Assembly: GCF_025717605.1 (NCBI RefSeq)
Contig: NZ_JAJIRQ010000003.1
Coordinates: 533,962-597,961 of the forward strand
Source: Paucibacter sp. TC2R-5
GTDB lineage: Bacteria > Pseudomonadota > Gammaproteobacteria > Burkholderiales > Burkholderiaceae_C
DNA length: 64,000 nucleotides
Reading direction: 5' to 3'
Positions 54,266-63,054 of this stretch are shown in pieces. Position numbers and translations under genes: made by a program. Under the pieces are notes generated by a model. That model ran no database searches, was not told the DNA's origin, and was given only the letters and a program-made list of their open reading frames with translations. Each line of letters starts with the position of its first letter. Positions within the stretch are counted from its first letter, which is position 1.

Positions 54266-55434
54266 ACGGGCTCATCCTCCAGATCGCTGTCCGTCGGGAC
54301 CGGTTTGTTGTGCGGATCCAGTTCCGGCGGCACCGGCGGATTGGGAATGGCAGGTTTGGCGCTGCGATTCTTGATGGCGGCCTTCAACTGATACACATAG
54401 GCCAGCACCTGCGCCACGGCCGAAAACAATTCGACCGGGATTTCACGGTCGATCTGGGCATGGGCATAGAGGGCCCGCGCCAAGACCGGCGACTGCAAAA
54501 CAGGCACCTTGCATTCGGTGGCCAGATCACGAATCTTCATCGCCAACAGATCCGCCCCTTTGGCCACAACGCGCGGCGCGGCCATGCTGGCATCGTCATA
54601 CTTCAGGGCCACCGCATAGTGGGTTGGATTCATCACGATCAGGTCGGCCGTCGGCACGGCGGCGAGCATGCGCCGGCGGCCAATCTCGCGCATCTTGGCG
54701 CGGATCTTGGCCTTGATCTCCTGGTTACCCTCGGCCTCTTTCATTTCCTGCTTGGCTTCTTCACGCGTCATGCGCATGCGGCGGTTGTAGAGCTGCTGCT
54801 GCAAGGGCACATCGATGGCGGCGAACAAGGCCAGCGCCACCCCGAGCAGCGTCATGCCCCCCATCAACTGCTGTCCGGCATAGACCAAGGCGGCGGGCAG
54901 CGGCACGGACATGATGCCGACGAAGGTGGTCATTCGGTCCTTCAAAACCATTGCCCCGATTACGCCCAGAATCAAGGCCAAAGCAACCGCTTTCAGCGCT
55001 TGACCGACGCCTTGGCCGGACACCAGCCGGCCCAGGCCGGTGATGGGATTGAGGTTGGAGAACTTGGGCGCCAGCGGTTTCATGGTCCAGTTCCAACCGC
55101 CTGAGGCAATATTGCTGGCGATGGCAACCAGCATCAAAAAGCCGCTGATGGGCAGCATCACCATCAGAAAACGCAGGGACAAGTCCCACAAGCGCTCGGC
55201 CATGAAGTTGGGCTGAGCCAACATACGCGCGTCAAAACGAAGTGCAAAGCCCAGCATGTTTTGCAAGGCTTCACTGATCGCCGGCCCACCCACCATCAGC
55301 ACAGCGGCAGCTGCCACCATCATCGCGAAATGAGGCAAATCCTTCGAACGCGGCAGCTGGCCCTCGGCCCGAGATTTTTCAATCTTCTTGGCTGAGGCCG
55401 GTAAATTTCTGTCTTGTGCGTCTTGGTCGGCCAT
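54262..55434 (-). CDS. flhB: Flagellar export switch protein FlhB
   Basis: Membrane protein of 390 residues that switches export from hook to filament substrates. Four helices follow an N-terminal EKSRAEGQLPRSKDL segment. The cytoplasmic domain has the autocleavage site NPTH in DLIVMNPTHYAVALKYD and then VLARALYAHAQIDREIP. Its C-terminal tail is Pro/Asp/Glu-rich and somewhat long. A terminator and a possible FlhDC site lie upstream. Confidence 0.97.
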   Translation of the reverse strand: MADQDAQDRNLPASAKKIEKSRAEGQLPRSKDLPHFAMMVAAAAVLMVGGPAISEALQNMLGFALRFDARMLAQPNFMAERLWDLSLRFLMVMLPISGFLMLVAIASNIASGGWNWTMKPLAPKFSNLNPITGLGRLVSGQGVGQALKAVALALILGVIGAMVLKDRMTTFVGIMSVPLPAALVYAGQQLMGGMTLLGVALALFAAIDVPLQQQLYNRRMRMTREEAKQEMKEAEGNQEIKAKIRAKMREIGRRRMLAAVPTADLIVMNPTHYAVALKYDDASMAAPRVVAKGADLLAMKIRDLATECKVPVLQSPVLARALYAHAQIDREIPVELFSAVAQVLAYVYQLKAAIKNRSAKPAIPNPPVPPELDPHNKPVPTDSDLEDEPV

Positions 55435-55500
55435 GATGGATCAGGTTGAACGAGCAGGTGCAATCTCGTGCAGCCATTGTTGGCGGGCCGGCCGAAAACT

Positions 55501-55514
55501 TAAAGCGAATAAGC
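55501..55514. promoter_or_regulatory. Possible FlhD4C2 half-site upstream of flhB
   Basis: TAAAGCGAATAAGC shares the core AGCGAA(A)TAAGC with the site between flgA and flgB and resembles the FlhDC half-site consensus. It is about 70 bp before flhB, next to a small hairpin TCCGGC...GCCGGA (about 55533-55555). The match is partial and no second half-site is obvious. Confidence 0.3.
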
Positions 55515-55558
55515 TCGGTAAAAACAGACGTCATCCGGCCTAAGAAATAGCCGGACAT

Positions 55559-55586
55559 AAAAAAACCCGCCTGTAGCGGGTTCTTT
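55559..55586 (-). terminator. Intrinsic terminator after cheZ
   Basis: On the minus strand AACCCGC-tacag-GCGGGTT is followed by seven T residues. It stands 21 bp after the cheZ stop and closes the motAB-cheYZ unit, so flhB must have its own promoter. Confidence 0.92.
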
Positions 55587-55606
55587 GCTTGCTGCTCGGG
55601 AATGGA

Positions 55607-56242
55607 CTAGAAACCCAGACTCGCCAGCAAATCATCAACTTCGCCCTGATCGGCCACGATATCGGTGCGGCCTTCGGGATTGACGACGGGGCCTTGCAAG
55701 ATGTTCGGATCGACCTTTTCGCGCTGCTCGGGCGGCACGATGGAGACCAGCAGCTTGACCAGGCTATCTTCCAGATCGTTGGCCAGCGTCACCACCTTGG
55801 CCACCACCTGGCCGGTCAGATCGTGGAAGTCCTGCGCCATCATGATGTCGGTCAAGTGCCCGTCGATGCGCGCCGTGCGAGCCTCGACTTCCTTGACAAA
55901 ATTGAGCACCGCGCCACTGGCCACTGCCTTGACAGGGTCGGCCACCAAAGCCGCCGCAATCTCGTTGGTGGCATTGGTGATGTAGGCGTGATCGACCTTG
56001 GCCTCATCGACCGAGTTCAGCACCTTGTTCGCGGCCGCGGCCGTCTTGGTGGCGATATAGCTCAGGCGGCTGCGCGCATCTGGCAGACCGTCGGTTGCCA
56101 CCTGCAACTTGGGCATCACACCGAGTTGCTGCATGGTGTCATGCAAAACGCGTGTGATGGTGCCGATTTGCTGGAACACTTCGGGCGAGACCGTCAGCGG
56201 ATCGGTACCCGCGTCCAATTTACTCAGTGCTTCGATTGACAT
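55607..56242 (-). CDS. cheZ: Chemotaxis CheY-P phosphatase CheZ
   Basis: CheZ of 211 residues, which dephosphorylates CheY-P. The helical hairpin carries the catalytic segment IMMAQDFHDLTGQVVAKVV, with the active Gln/Asp region, and the tail TDIVADQGEVDDLLASLGF binds CheY. It starts 18 bp after cheY. Confidence 0.97.
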   Translation of the reverse strand: MSIEALSKLDAGTDPLTVSPEVFQQIGTITRVLHDTMQQLGVMPKLQVATDGLPDARSRLSYIATKTAAAANKVLNSVDEAKVDHAYITNATNEIAAALVADPVKAVASGAVLNFVKEVEARTARIDGHLTDIMMAQDFHDLTGQVVAKVVTLANDLEDSLVKLLVSIVPPEQREKVDPNILQGPVVNPEGRTDIVADQGEVDDLLASLGF

Positions 56243-56260
56243 ATTGTGTCTCCCTGAGAA

Positions 56261-56653
56261 TCAGGCCGCAGCGGCCAGTTTTTGCATGATTTTCTGCACT
56301 TTTTCTTCCAGGGTCGCCTTGGTGAAAGGCTTGACGATATAGCCTGCAGCACCCGACTGGGCGGCCAAAACGATGTCTTCCTTGCGCGCTTCGGCCGTCA
56401 CCATCAGCACCGGCAGATGCTTCAAATTAGGATCTTCCTTGATCGCCTTGAGCAATTCAAAACCGGTCATGTTCGGCATATTGATATCGCTGACGACGAA
56501 GTCGTACTTGGCCACTTTAAGCATGCTGAGGGCCTCAACACCATCCTCCGCTTCGTCGCAATTGTTGTAGCCGATCTCCTTCAACAAGCCGCGCACAATG
56601 CGCCGCATGGTTGAGAAATCGTCAACAACCAAAAATTTCATGTCTGTGCTCAT
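56261..56653 (-). CDS. cheY: Chemotaxis response regulator CheY
   Basis: Single-domain receiver of 130 residues that binds the flagellar switch when phosphorylated. Asp11/Asp12, phospho-acceptor Asp56 ([11 protein letters not shown]), Thr86 (LMVTAEA) and Lys108 (GYIVKPF) are all in place. It lies between motB (26 bp) and cheZ (18 bp). Confidence 0.97.
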   Translation of the reverse strand: MSTDMKFLVVDDFSTMRRIVRGLLKEIGYNNCDEAEDGVEALSMLKVAKYDFVVSDINMPNMTGFELLKAIKEDPNLKHLPVLMVTAEARKEDIVLAAQSGAAGYIVKPFTKATLEEKVQKIMQKLAAAA

Positions 56654-56679
56654 GGCTTTCCTCGCAGGGCTAGAGAGAT

Positions 56680-57630
56680 TTATCGGGGCTTGGTGGCGGA
56701 ACTTGAGGGACTTATTTCAGGGCTGGCGTCAGCGGGCGCTGGCGCTGGGTCTTCTGGTGGCAAATTCTTTAAAACCGCGTCTTCAGCATCGCGGTTCATC
56801 ACGATGATACTGATACGCCGATTGATTGGACTCTCGGGCTGTTTAGGGTCCAGCAACTTGCTCGCTGCCAAACCCTGCACCCGCAGCGTACGCGCTTCCG
56901 GCAGTCCGCCAAGACTTAATTCACGCCGTGAAGCGTTGGCCCGGTCGGCCGACAGTTCCCAGTTGGAGTAACCCCGATCACCAGCGGAGAAAGGCTGCGC
57001 ATCGGTGTGCCCCTCCAATGTCAAGCGATTGGGGACCTCGGACAAAACGCTGCCCAACTCGCGCAGCAACTGCTTCATATAGGGTTTGACGACGGCACTG
57101 CCGCTGTCAAACATCGGCCGCCCTTCTTCGTCGGCGATCTGGATTCGCAGACCTTCCAACGTCATATCGAGCTTGATTTGGCCGCCCAGCGAACTCAGCT
57201 GAGGATTGTTGGCCAGCACTTTTTCAACCTTGTCCTTCAATTCTTCAAGCCGAGCGCGTTCGGCCTTGCGCTGCTCTTCTTTCAGCGCGCGCAGATTAAA
57301 GGTACGTTTTTGCGCCTCCACGTCGCCGGATTTGACCTGGCCGGTTTCGCGTGTCAAGTCTTTGCCGCCGCCCTTGACCACCGACGAGGAGTCACCCGAG
57401 CCCGAGCCGCCTTGCATCGCCACCTTGAGAGGCGAGCCGAAAAAATCTGCAATCCCCTTTTTGTCGCCCTCGGTGGTGGAGCCGAGCAACCACATCAGCA
57501 AGAAGAAGGCCATCATCGCCGTCACGAAGTCGGCATAAGCGATCTTCCAAGCGCCGCCATGGCTGGCGTGGCCACCCTTCTTGACCCGCTTGATGATGAT
57601 GGGCTGAAGTTTTTTTGCGTCACCGGCCAT
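56680..57630 (-). CDS. motB: Flagellar motor stator protein MotB
   Basis: Stator subunit of 316 residues. The single transmembrane helix (about 34-50) begins with the proton-carrying Asp34 in [20 protein letters not shown]. The OmpA-like peptidoglycan-binding domain (about 160-290) has [28 protein letters not shown] and [17 protein letters not shown] at 57630 is a better start than the ATG 27 bases upstream. Confidence 0.97.
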   Translation of the reverse strand: MAGDAKKLQPIIIKRVKKGGHASHGGAWKIAYADFVTAMMAFFLLMWLLGSTTEGDKKGIADFFGSPLKVAMQGGSGSGDSSSVVKGGGKDLTRETGQVKSGDVEAQKRTFNLRALKEEQRKAERARLEELKDKVEKVLANNPQLSSLGGQIKLDMTLEGLRIQIADEEGRPMFDSGSAVVKPYMKQLLRELGSVLSEVPNRLTLEGHTDAQPFSAGDRGYSNWELSADRANASRRELSLGGLPEARTLRVQGLAASKLLDPKQPESPINRRISIIVMNRDAEDAVLKNLPPEDPAPAPADASPEISPSSSATKPR

Positions 57631-57672
57631 CTGGAGCCCCCAGGGACTGCGTTTCAAGCAAGAGCAAAGGCA

Positions 57673-58533
57673 TCACTTCTTGCCCTTCACATGAGCCTCA
57701 AGCTCGCCGAATGTGGGGCGGTCACCAGAGAAAAGCACCTTGCGGCCGAACTCGATGGCGACTTGTGGGGCGTAGCCCTGCATGCTGGCCAGGAGCGTAG
57801 TTTTGATGCACTGCAGCTCTTTGCCAGCGTCTTCAACTTTTTGTTCCAGCAAACCCGCCAAAGGTTCTGCAAAGGCATAGGCCAACAAAATGCCGAGGAA
57901 GGTACCGACCAGCGCCGAGCCGATCATGCCTCCCAGCACTGCGGGCGGCTGGCCCACCGAGCCCATGGTGTTGACCACACCAAGCACCGCCGCCACGATA
58001 CCGAAAGCCGGCAGACCACCGGCGATACGCTGGATCGCCGCGACGGCGGCATGCTCTTCGGCATGATGGGTATCAATCTCGTTGTCCATCAGAGATTCAA
58101 TCTCATGCGCATTGAGGTTGCCCGACACCATCATGCGCAGGTAGTCGGTGATGAATTCGGTGACATGGTGGTCATTGCCCACGGTCGGATACTTTTGAAA
58201 CAGCGCCGAGCTGTGCGGATCTTCGACGTCTTTTTCGATCGACATCAGACCTTCTTTGCGCGCTTTTTGCAAGATGTCGTACATCAGCGCCAGCAGTTCC
58301 AAATAGCGGGCCTTGCTGAACTTGCTGCCCTTGAAGCAACGCCCCAAGCCGGCCATCGTTGCCTTCACCACCTTCATCTGATTGTTGGCCAGAAAGGCAC
58401 CGATGGCGGCACCAAAAATGGTGATCATCTCGAACGGCAAAGCGTGCAAGATCACCATGATATTGCCGCCGTGGAATATGTAGACGCCGAAGATGCAAAC
58501 CATCGCGACGGCCCAACCGATGAAGACAAACAT
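57673..58533 (-). CDS. motA: Flagellar motor stator protein MotA
   Basis: Stator subunit of 286 residues with four transmembrane helices. It starts MFVFIGWAVAMVCIFGVYIF. The cytoplasmic loop has KARKEGLMSIEKDVEDPHSS, and the proline-containing helices are GGLPAFGIVAAVLGVVNTMG and GTFLGILLAYAFAEPLAGLL. The gene is preceded by a near-perfect sigma28 promoter. Confidence 0.98.
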   Translation of the reverse strand: MFVFIGWAVAMVCIFGVYIFHGGNIMVILHALPFEMITIFGAAIGAFLANNQMKVVKATMAGLGRCFKGSKFSKARYLELLALMYDILQKARKEGLMSIEKDVEDPHSSALFQKYPTVGNDHHVTEFITDYLRMMVSGNLNAHEIESLMDNEIDTHHAEEHAAVAAIQRIAGGLPAFGIVAAVLGVVNTMGSVGQPPAVLGGMIGSALVGTFLGILLAYAFAEPLAGLLEQKVEDAGKELQCIKTTLLASMQGYAPQVAIEFGRKVLFSGDRPTFGELEAHVKGKK

Positions 58534-58561
58534 AATGCTTTCTTTTGAGGGTTTCCTGCCC

Positions 58562-58588
58562 TTATCGGCGGGATCTTTGAGGCCTTGA
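58562..58588 (-). promoter_or_regulatory. Sigma28 (FliA) promoter for motAB-cheYZ
   Basis: On the minus strand TCAA is followed by exactly 15 nt and then GCCGATAA, a perfect -10 for FliA. It ends 29 bp before the motA ATG, inside the 140-bp gap after the methyltransferase gene. Confidence 0.88.
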
Positions 58589-58673
58589 GTGTGGCAATAG
58601 TTTTTGCGGTCGGTCCGCGCATCAAAGCGGTTTTGACGGTGCAATCGAGCCTATTGCCATGGGCAAAGCAAGC

Positions 58674-59420
58674 TCAAGGACTTTCGGAAGACGGCGACCC
58701 GGGCCGATACACCCACAGGCTGTGTCCGCGACCCAAAGCCAGCGTCGCCAATGGAGCTTGCCCGGAGATTTCAAAGTCGAGGCTGACCAGATAGGCCGTG
58801 GGCGGCAGTTCACGGCAGGCCTTACTCCAAACCCGGCCCATGGTCTCTGGGCGCTGGAAGACATAAACCAGCGCAAACGGCGCCCAGTCCTGCGCCCACA
58901 TATCGCCCCGGTGAATCTTGGCCCAGCGGCAGCGCAGCGCCGCCAAGCTCGCCAGCAAGCCACTCCATTCGATGCCCTCGATGCGGGCTTCTGGGTAGGC
59001 TCGGTGTAGCTCCCGCAAACCATGGCCCAAGCCACAACCGGCGTCGAGGATGGCTGAATTTGCAGGCAGCGGAGCCAGTTTGCGCAGCGCCGTCAAAGCG
59101 CCTTGCGGTGTAGGGAACCAGGGTGCATCGCTCCAGGTACGGCGCGGATAAGCCAGCGCCAGCAGAGCCAGCGGCAAGAGCCAGGTCCACGCAGGCAGGG
59201 CCGCAGAACGCAGCACCACCAACATCGAGAGCGGGAAGCCCAGTGCCACGATCAGGCGGCGCCATCTCGCTTGGTGCAGCAGCGCCAGGCCAGCACCTAG
59301 GAGCGCGCTGGCGGACATGGCCGGGCCAATCGTCAAGCCGGCCGCCATCAGGCCCGTGAAGCTGGCCCAAGCTGCAGCCCAGCTCAGCAGAGCGGGCAGC
59401 GGCCAACGCAGCAGGTGCAT
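58674..59420 (-). CDS. Membrane-anchored class I SAM methyltransferase
   Basis: Protein of 248 residues. The first 100 residues form about three hydrophobic helices (LLSWAAAWASFTGLMAAGL, ALLGAGLALL, IVALGFPLSMLVVLRS), followed by PWFPTPQGALTAL. The C-terminal part is a Rossmann methyltransferase with motif I in ILDAGCGLGHGLRELHRAYP and the acidic IEGIEWSG strand. It follows flhC by 43 bp on the same strand, so it is probably read with the flhDC copy there. The substrate is unknown; flagellin or another surface component is only a guess from context. ATG 59420 begins the first helix. Confidence 0.75.
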   Translation of the reverse strand: MHLLRWPLPALLSWAAAWASFTGLMAAGLTIGPAMSASALLGAGLALLHQARWRRLIVALGFPLSMLVVLRSAALPAWTWLLPLALLALAYPRRTWSDAPWFPTPQGALTALRKLAPLPANSAILDAGCGLGHGLRELHRAYPEARIEGIEWSGLLASLAALRCRWAKIHRGDMWAQDWAPFALVYVFQRPETMGRVWSKACRELPPTAYLVSLDFEISGQAPLATLALGRGHSLWVYRPGSPSSESP

Positions 59421-59463
59421 AGAGCTCAGCACAGCGCGCGGTCGATTCGCAAGCCGGGCAAGC

Positions 59464-60000
59464 TCAATGCATCTGGATGGAGCCCTGCGCCCTGCCCTTG
59501 CCGGCGCGGGCCGGCGGGTTGCACATGCCGCAGACATAGTGGCGGGCGATTTCATGCGGATGGGTGACGAAGTGGCCGCCGCAGTCCGAGCATTTGGTCA
59601 TCGTCAACATGCCGTTGTCGATGAACTTGACCAAACGCCATGCGCGGGTGATGGACAGCATCGCTTCCAGTCCCTGCGCCTGTGTCTGCTCTTGGTAGAG
59701 CTGATAGGCCTTGATGACGGCGTCAATTTCGTCCAGCTCCGAGACCTTGTTCAGGTACTCGTGCACATTCAAGAACAAGGACGCGTGGATATTGGGCTGC
59801 CAAGTCATGAACCAGTCGGTCGAGAACGGCAGTTGACCCTTGGACGGGCTCTTGCCCGAAACTTCCTTGTACAGGCGCAGCAGGCGCTCGTAAGACAGAT
59901 CGGTCTCCGACTCCAACACTTGCAAACGCGCACCCAGATTGATCAAGGTGACGGCACGGCTGATCTGCAGGGCTTCGGTGAGGATGCTTTTGTTGCGCAT
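59464..60000 (-). CDS. flhC: Flagellar master regulator subunit FlhC, copy 1
   Basis: FlhC of 178 residues, the zinc-binding DNA-contact half of FlhD4C2. The zinc ligands Cys137, Cys140, Cys157 and Cys160 occupy the same positions as in E. coli. Family segments include FMTWQPNIHASLFLNVHEYL and RAWRLVKFIDNGMLTMTKCS. It differs from copy 2 (63055-63591) at only 9 residues: positions 3, 7, 11, 14, 35, 117, 139, 161 and 171. A 158-bp hairpin-rich spacer separates it from its flhD, whereas copy 2 has 40 bp. Confidence 0.96.
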   Translation of the reverse strand: MRNKSILTEALQISRAVTLINLGARLQVLESETDLSYERLLRLYKEVSGKSPSKGQLPFSTDWFMTWQPNIHASLFLNVHEYLNKVSELDEIDAVIKAYQLYQEQTQAQGLEAMLSITRAWRLVKFIDNGMLTMTKCSDCGGHFVTHPHEIARHYVCGMCNPPARAGKGRAQGSIQMH

Positions 60001-60064
60001 GATGGAGCCTCGGTTCTTGGATCTGTTAAGTCTTTGCGGGGCCAGCGCCGGGCCGCTCCCAAGC

Positions 60065-60152
60065 GGGCCCGCCGGACTGACATGAGGCGGGCACGGCCCG
60101 TTTCATGTCAGACCCCTCGGGGGTGCTTGCGCGTACCCGCGCAAGCGGGGTC
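60065..60152. repeat. Hairpin-rich insert between flhD and flhC of copy 1
   Basis: Two perfect inverted repeats lie in this spacer: CTGACATGA/TCATGTCAG (60077-60085 and 60103-60111, enclosing GGGC-acg-GCCC) and GCTTGCGCG/CGCGCAAGC (60125-60133 and 60138-60146). GACCCC and GGGGTC arms enclose the second one. The second flhDC copy has no such insert. The DNA looks like an intergenic repeat element and would fold in the flhDC mRNA. Confidence 0.75.
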
Positions 60153-60158
60153 AACAAG

Positions 60159-60482
60159 CTAGGCGGCTTCTTGATGGCGGCCGGCCATCAGGATGCTGGC
60201 GTGAAGGCGGGAGACGCCGTCGTTGGCGGCCGTCTTGCCGTGGCTGGTCAGCAGACCCCAGACCAAATCGTCATCCATACGGAAGCGGCACAGCAAGGTG
60301 TTGCCGGAAGCGATCTTCATCAGCTGGGCGGGGCTCAAGGTGGCGATCAAGGTCGCCGTGTCTTCGGAGACACCCAAGCGGTACAGCGCTTGCTCCCGGT
60401 CGGCGCGAATCAGGTTCTGCGCCAACATCAGGTAGGACAGATTGGCTTCACGAATTTCGGCGAGGATTTGGTCTGCGTTCAT
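60159..60482 (-). CDS. flhD: Flagellar master regulator subunit FlhD, copy 1
   Basis: FlhD of 107 residues, the dimeric part of the FlhD4C2 activator of class II flagellar operons. It starts MNADQILAEIREANLSYLML, with AQNLIRADREQALYRLGVSE and LSPAQLMKIASGNTLLCRF. It differs from copy 2 at four residues. The frame extends upstream, but ATG 60482 matches the start in copy 2. Confidence 0.96.
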   Translation of the reverse strand: MNADQILAEIREANLSYLMLAQNLIRADREQALYRLGVSEDTATLIATLSPAQLMKIASGNTLLCRFRMDDDLVWGLLTSHGKTAANDGVSRLHASILMAGRHQEAA

Positions 60483-60512
60483 GTTGAGCTCCGGGGTTTT
60501 GACTTCGTGATT

Positions 60513-60525
60513 CGTAACAACTTGA
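60513..60525. promoter_or_regulatory. 13-bp element upstream of flhD copy 1, shared with copy 2
   Basis: CGTAACAACTTGA occurs 30 bp upstream of the flhD start, within the 200-bp gap after fliB. The same 13-mer stands 32 bp upstream of flhD copy 2, while the sequence between it and each start codon has diverged. It may be a promoter or leader element; no known motif is recognised. Confidence 0.5.
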
Positions 60526-60682
60526 TACGGATTGTGAAGACATGAACTGGGCGGCAACATCAGGCTATCTCCAGCGCTTGAGTCCCTTTTCTTCCCTCAC
60601 CTCTGTAAGGCAACTTCTTACACGGGACAGCATGTTTTGCCGGTCGCCCCATGAAGATCTTGTCGGTGTAGGACAAAAACTG

Positions 60683-61930
60683 TCAGCCAACCAGGGTGGC
60701 CAACACTTCCATGCGCAAGGCGTCGTTATCCCGCAATGACTGCAAAACCATGGGCATAAAGCGACGGTTGTGTTCGATATTGCGGACCACAACATAGGTC
60801 ACGCGCACGCACTCATCGATGCCAAAGGGCTGATCGGCGCGAGCCGCGAGGGCCTGCAAATAGAACTTGATCAGGGCGAAGCGCACCGCCAGGGCCATGA
60901 AGTCAGCTTCCAGCTCAGCGCTGCCGTTGCGCGGGAACAAGGAGACCACCATGCTGTTGACAAGATAGTTCTTCAGCACATGCGGATGCGCCGCACCAAA
61001 CTCTTTGAGCCTTTCAGCACCTTGCGAGCTCTGGACTTGCAGGCCGGCCTGGACCTCCGCGATCAAGGCGCGAAACGAAGGGCGCCCGCCGTTGTCAGCC
61101 AAGAACTTCTGCGTTGCCCCCATCAGTAGCGATGCCTGCAACTCTTTCGGAATGTTCAGGCTCTCAACATGGGCGGCCGCATGCTCTAAAAAGTTCGGGT
61201 TCAGATACTGCTCGAAAGCGTCTGACATACCCTGATCAGCGGCCAGCGCATCCCCACCCTGCGCTTGCACATCGGCGGCCACCTTGGCAACTTGGCGCAG
61301 CAAAAGACCGCACACCACCAAGGCTTGAGCCGCAGTCAGGTCGGGATGCTTGATGACCATGATCAAGGCCTCACGCAGCAGTCGGGCGTGCCGGCGCACG
61401 AGATCGGGCTCGGCCTCCGCAACCGGGCCAACGCGGCGGTTGAATGGCACCAAACTGAGGTTGGCAAAAGGCAGGGTGAAGCTGTCCAACTCGACCGCAT
61501 CAGCCGAGGCCAAAGCCAAGCGCGCCGCCTCTGGGCAACTCAAACTGGCCGCCACCCCAGCCTGCACACCCTCCAAGGTGTAGATGCGAGGATATTCGCT
61601 ACAGGTATTGGACAAGGCCTGCGCGCCCAAGCCTGAATGGATTTGGCAAAGCCTTGCCTCATCCAAGAACGGACAAGCCTCCTCGGTCTTCAGGGCAATC
61701 GAGGCATAGCTGCCGCTCACCGACACCGGACCGGAATTCTTTTGCACATGCTGGCGCAGCAAACTTGCCAAAGGCTCGATCTTGATCGCCTGGTACTTTT
61801 GGTAGGTCGGCTTGTCGATGCTGACCTGCCAGCCCGTGCAGCAGTTCTCCACACAGGCTGAACCCACGCATTGAAACTGTTGTAAATAGCGTGGCGCTTG
61901 TGCGACCGGACTGAATTTACCCATCTTCAT
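60683..61930 (-). CDS. fliB: Flagellin lysine-N-methylase FliB-like protein
   Basis: Protein of 415 residues related to FliB, which methylates lysines of flagellin. The cysteine pattern is typical: CVGSACVENCCTGWQVSID near the N-terminus, then CPFLDEARLCQIHSGLG and LSNTCSEYPRIYTLEG, which may hold an iron-sulfur cluster. The rest is helical. I use ATG 61930 (MKMGKFSPV); 61924 is possible. It follows the glycosyltransferase by 59 bp. Confidence 0.88.
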   Translation of the reverse strand: MKMGKFSPVAQAPRYLQQFQCVGSACVENCCTGWQVSIDKPTYQKYQAIKIEPLASLLRQHVQKNSGPVSVSGSYASIALKTEEACPFLDEARLCQIHSGLGAQALSNTCSEYPRIYTLEGVQAGVAASLSCPEAARLALASADAVELDSFTLPFANLSLVPFNRRVGPVAEAEPDLVRRHARLLREALIMVIKHPDLTAAQALVVCGLLLRQVAKVAADVQAQGGDALAADQGMSDAFEQYLNPNFLEHAAAHVESLNIPKELQASLLMGATQKFLADNGGRPSFRALIAEVQAGLQVQSSQGAERLKEFGAAHPHVLKNYLVNSMVVSLFPRNGSAELEADFMALAVRFALIKFYLQALAARADQPFGIDECVRVTYVVVRNIEHNRRFMPMVLQSLRDNDALRMEVLATLVG

Positions 61931-61989
61931 CAACCCCAAGTCCAAGAATTGCCTGCGAGCGTAACGCCTTAACGCGGCGGCGCGCGAAC

Positions 61990-63039
61990 TCAGCCAGCAA
62001 ATGCACGCCGCAAATCTGCGGCTTCCTGAGCACGCCCGGTGCCATCCAGCACCAAGGCCAGGTTGTGGGCCGCCAAATAACTGCCCCTTCCCGCCACCGC
62101 ACCGCTCAGATCGGGCCGCTCGCCCAACTCCAAACAGCGCCGCCAAGCATCTTCAATCATGGGCAGCAGATGCGGCGCTTGATCAGGCGCATCGGCGGCA
62201 AAGTCCAGCAGCAAATCACCGAGCGCAAAGAAGAAGTCCGGCGACGCGGCACAAACCCCTAACTGCGTCTGCGCGAACTGGACGGCCTGCTCATGCCGCT
62301 TGAGCTGTTTAAGCGCGAAGAGCCTGCGCGTCACCAAGTCAAACCACCAGCCTTGTTCCGGGTGCGGCAGAGCAGCCGCTTTCTCGAAACACTGCTCGGC
62401 GCGCTCATGCTCGTCATAAACCGCACAGTCCTTGCCGAGCTGATACCAAAGATAGGCTTGTTCGGGATGAGCTTGCAATTCTTGCTGCAAAAGCCCTTGG
62501 TTGCGGCCGCGTTTGGCCTGCAGGCGTTCCGGCAAATAGCCGTCATGCCCCACGACAATGCTCAAAGGCTTGACCGGCAGCGCATGTTGCGGCTGCTCAT
62601 GGATGCGGCCGGTGTAACGCACCGCACCCGGCAACACCCGTGAGAGCCTGGAGTGCGCATGGCGCAACTCGCCATCGAAAAAATGATCCTGCAAAGCGAT
62701 CGTGCCGACAAAGTCGGGCCGCGTTTGACGCAGGGCGAGCAGAGCCTCGCCGCCACTGATCAGCCATTCGTCGGCATCGAGCAGCAGATGCCAATCGGCC
62801 GCGGCCGCGTTCAGCGCCGCATTGCGGGCTGCCGCAAAGTCATCGCACCAGGAAAAACTTTCAACGCGTGCACCACAGGCCGCAGCCAAGCTCGGCGTCG
62901 CATCGACCGAGCCGGTATCCAGCACCAGCATCTCGTCGACCCAAGGCCGCAGCGAGTTCAGCAGCCGCTCGATGCGTGCGGCCTCGTCGCGCGCAATCAC
63001 CACCAAGCAAGTTCGCATCGCCACCGCTGCACCGGCCAT
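61990..63039 (-). CDS. Family 2 glycosyltransferase with TPR-like C-terminus
   Basis: Protein of 349 residues. The GT-A domain starts CLVVIARDEAARIERLLNSL, with VLDTGSVDATPSLAA and the metal-binding DAD in HLLLDADEWL. After about residue 185 come TPR-like helices (AYLWYQLGKDCAVYDEHERA, EQCFEKAAALPHPEQG). Such enzymes often glycosylate proteins or surface polymers. It is 15 bp after flhC copy 2 and before fliB, which suggests flagellin as a target; that is inference. GAGG lies five bases before ATG 63039. Confidence 0.85.
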   Translation of the reverse strand: MAGAAVAMRTCLVVIARDEAARIERLLNSLRPWVDEMLVLDTGSVDATPSLAAACGARVESFSWCDDFAAARNAALNAAAADWHLLLDADEWLISGGEALLALRQTRPDFVGTIALQDHFFDGELRHAHSRLSRVLPGAVRYTGRIHEQPQHALPVKPLSIVVGHDGYLPERLQAKRGRNQGLLQQELQAHPEQAYLWYQLGKDCAVYDEHERAEQCFEKAAALPHPEQGWWFDLVTRRLFALKQLKRHEQAVQFAQTQLGVCAASPDFFFALGDLLLDFAADAPDQAPHLLPMIEDAWRRCLELGERPDLSGAVAGRGSYLAAHNLALVLDGTGRAQEAADLRRAFAG

Positions 63040-63054
63040 CTCAGCCTCGCTTAA

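Noticed and set aside
52781..54391. 536-codon frame with His/Asp/Gln-rich repeats
   Set aside because: Antisense to flhA. The low-complexity pattern reflects the reverse complement of hydrophobic codons, not a metal-binding protein.
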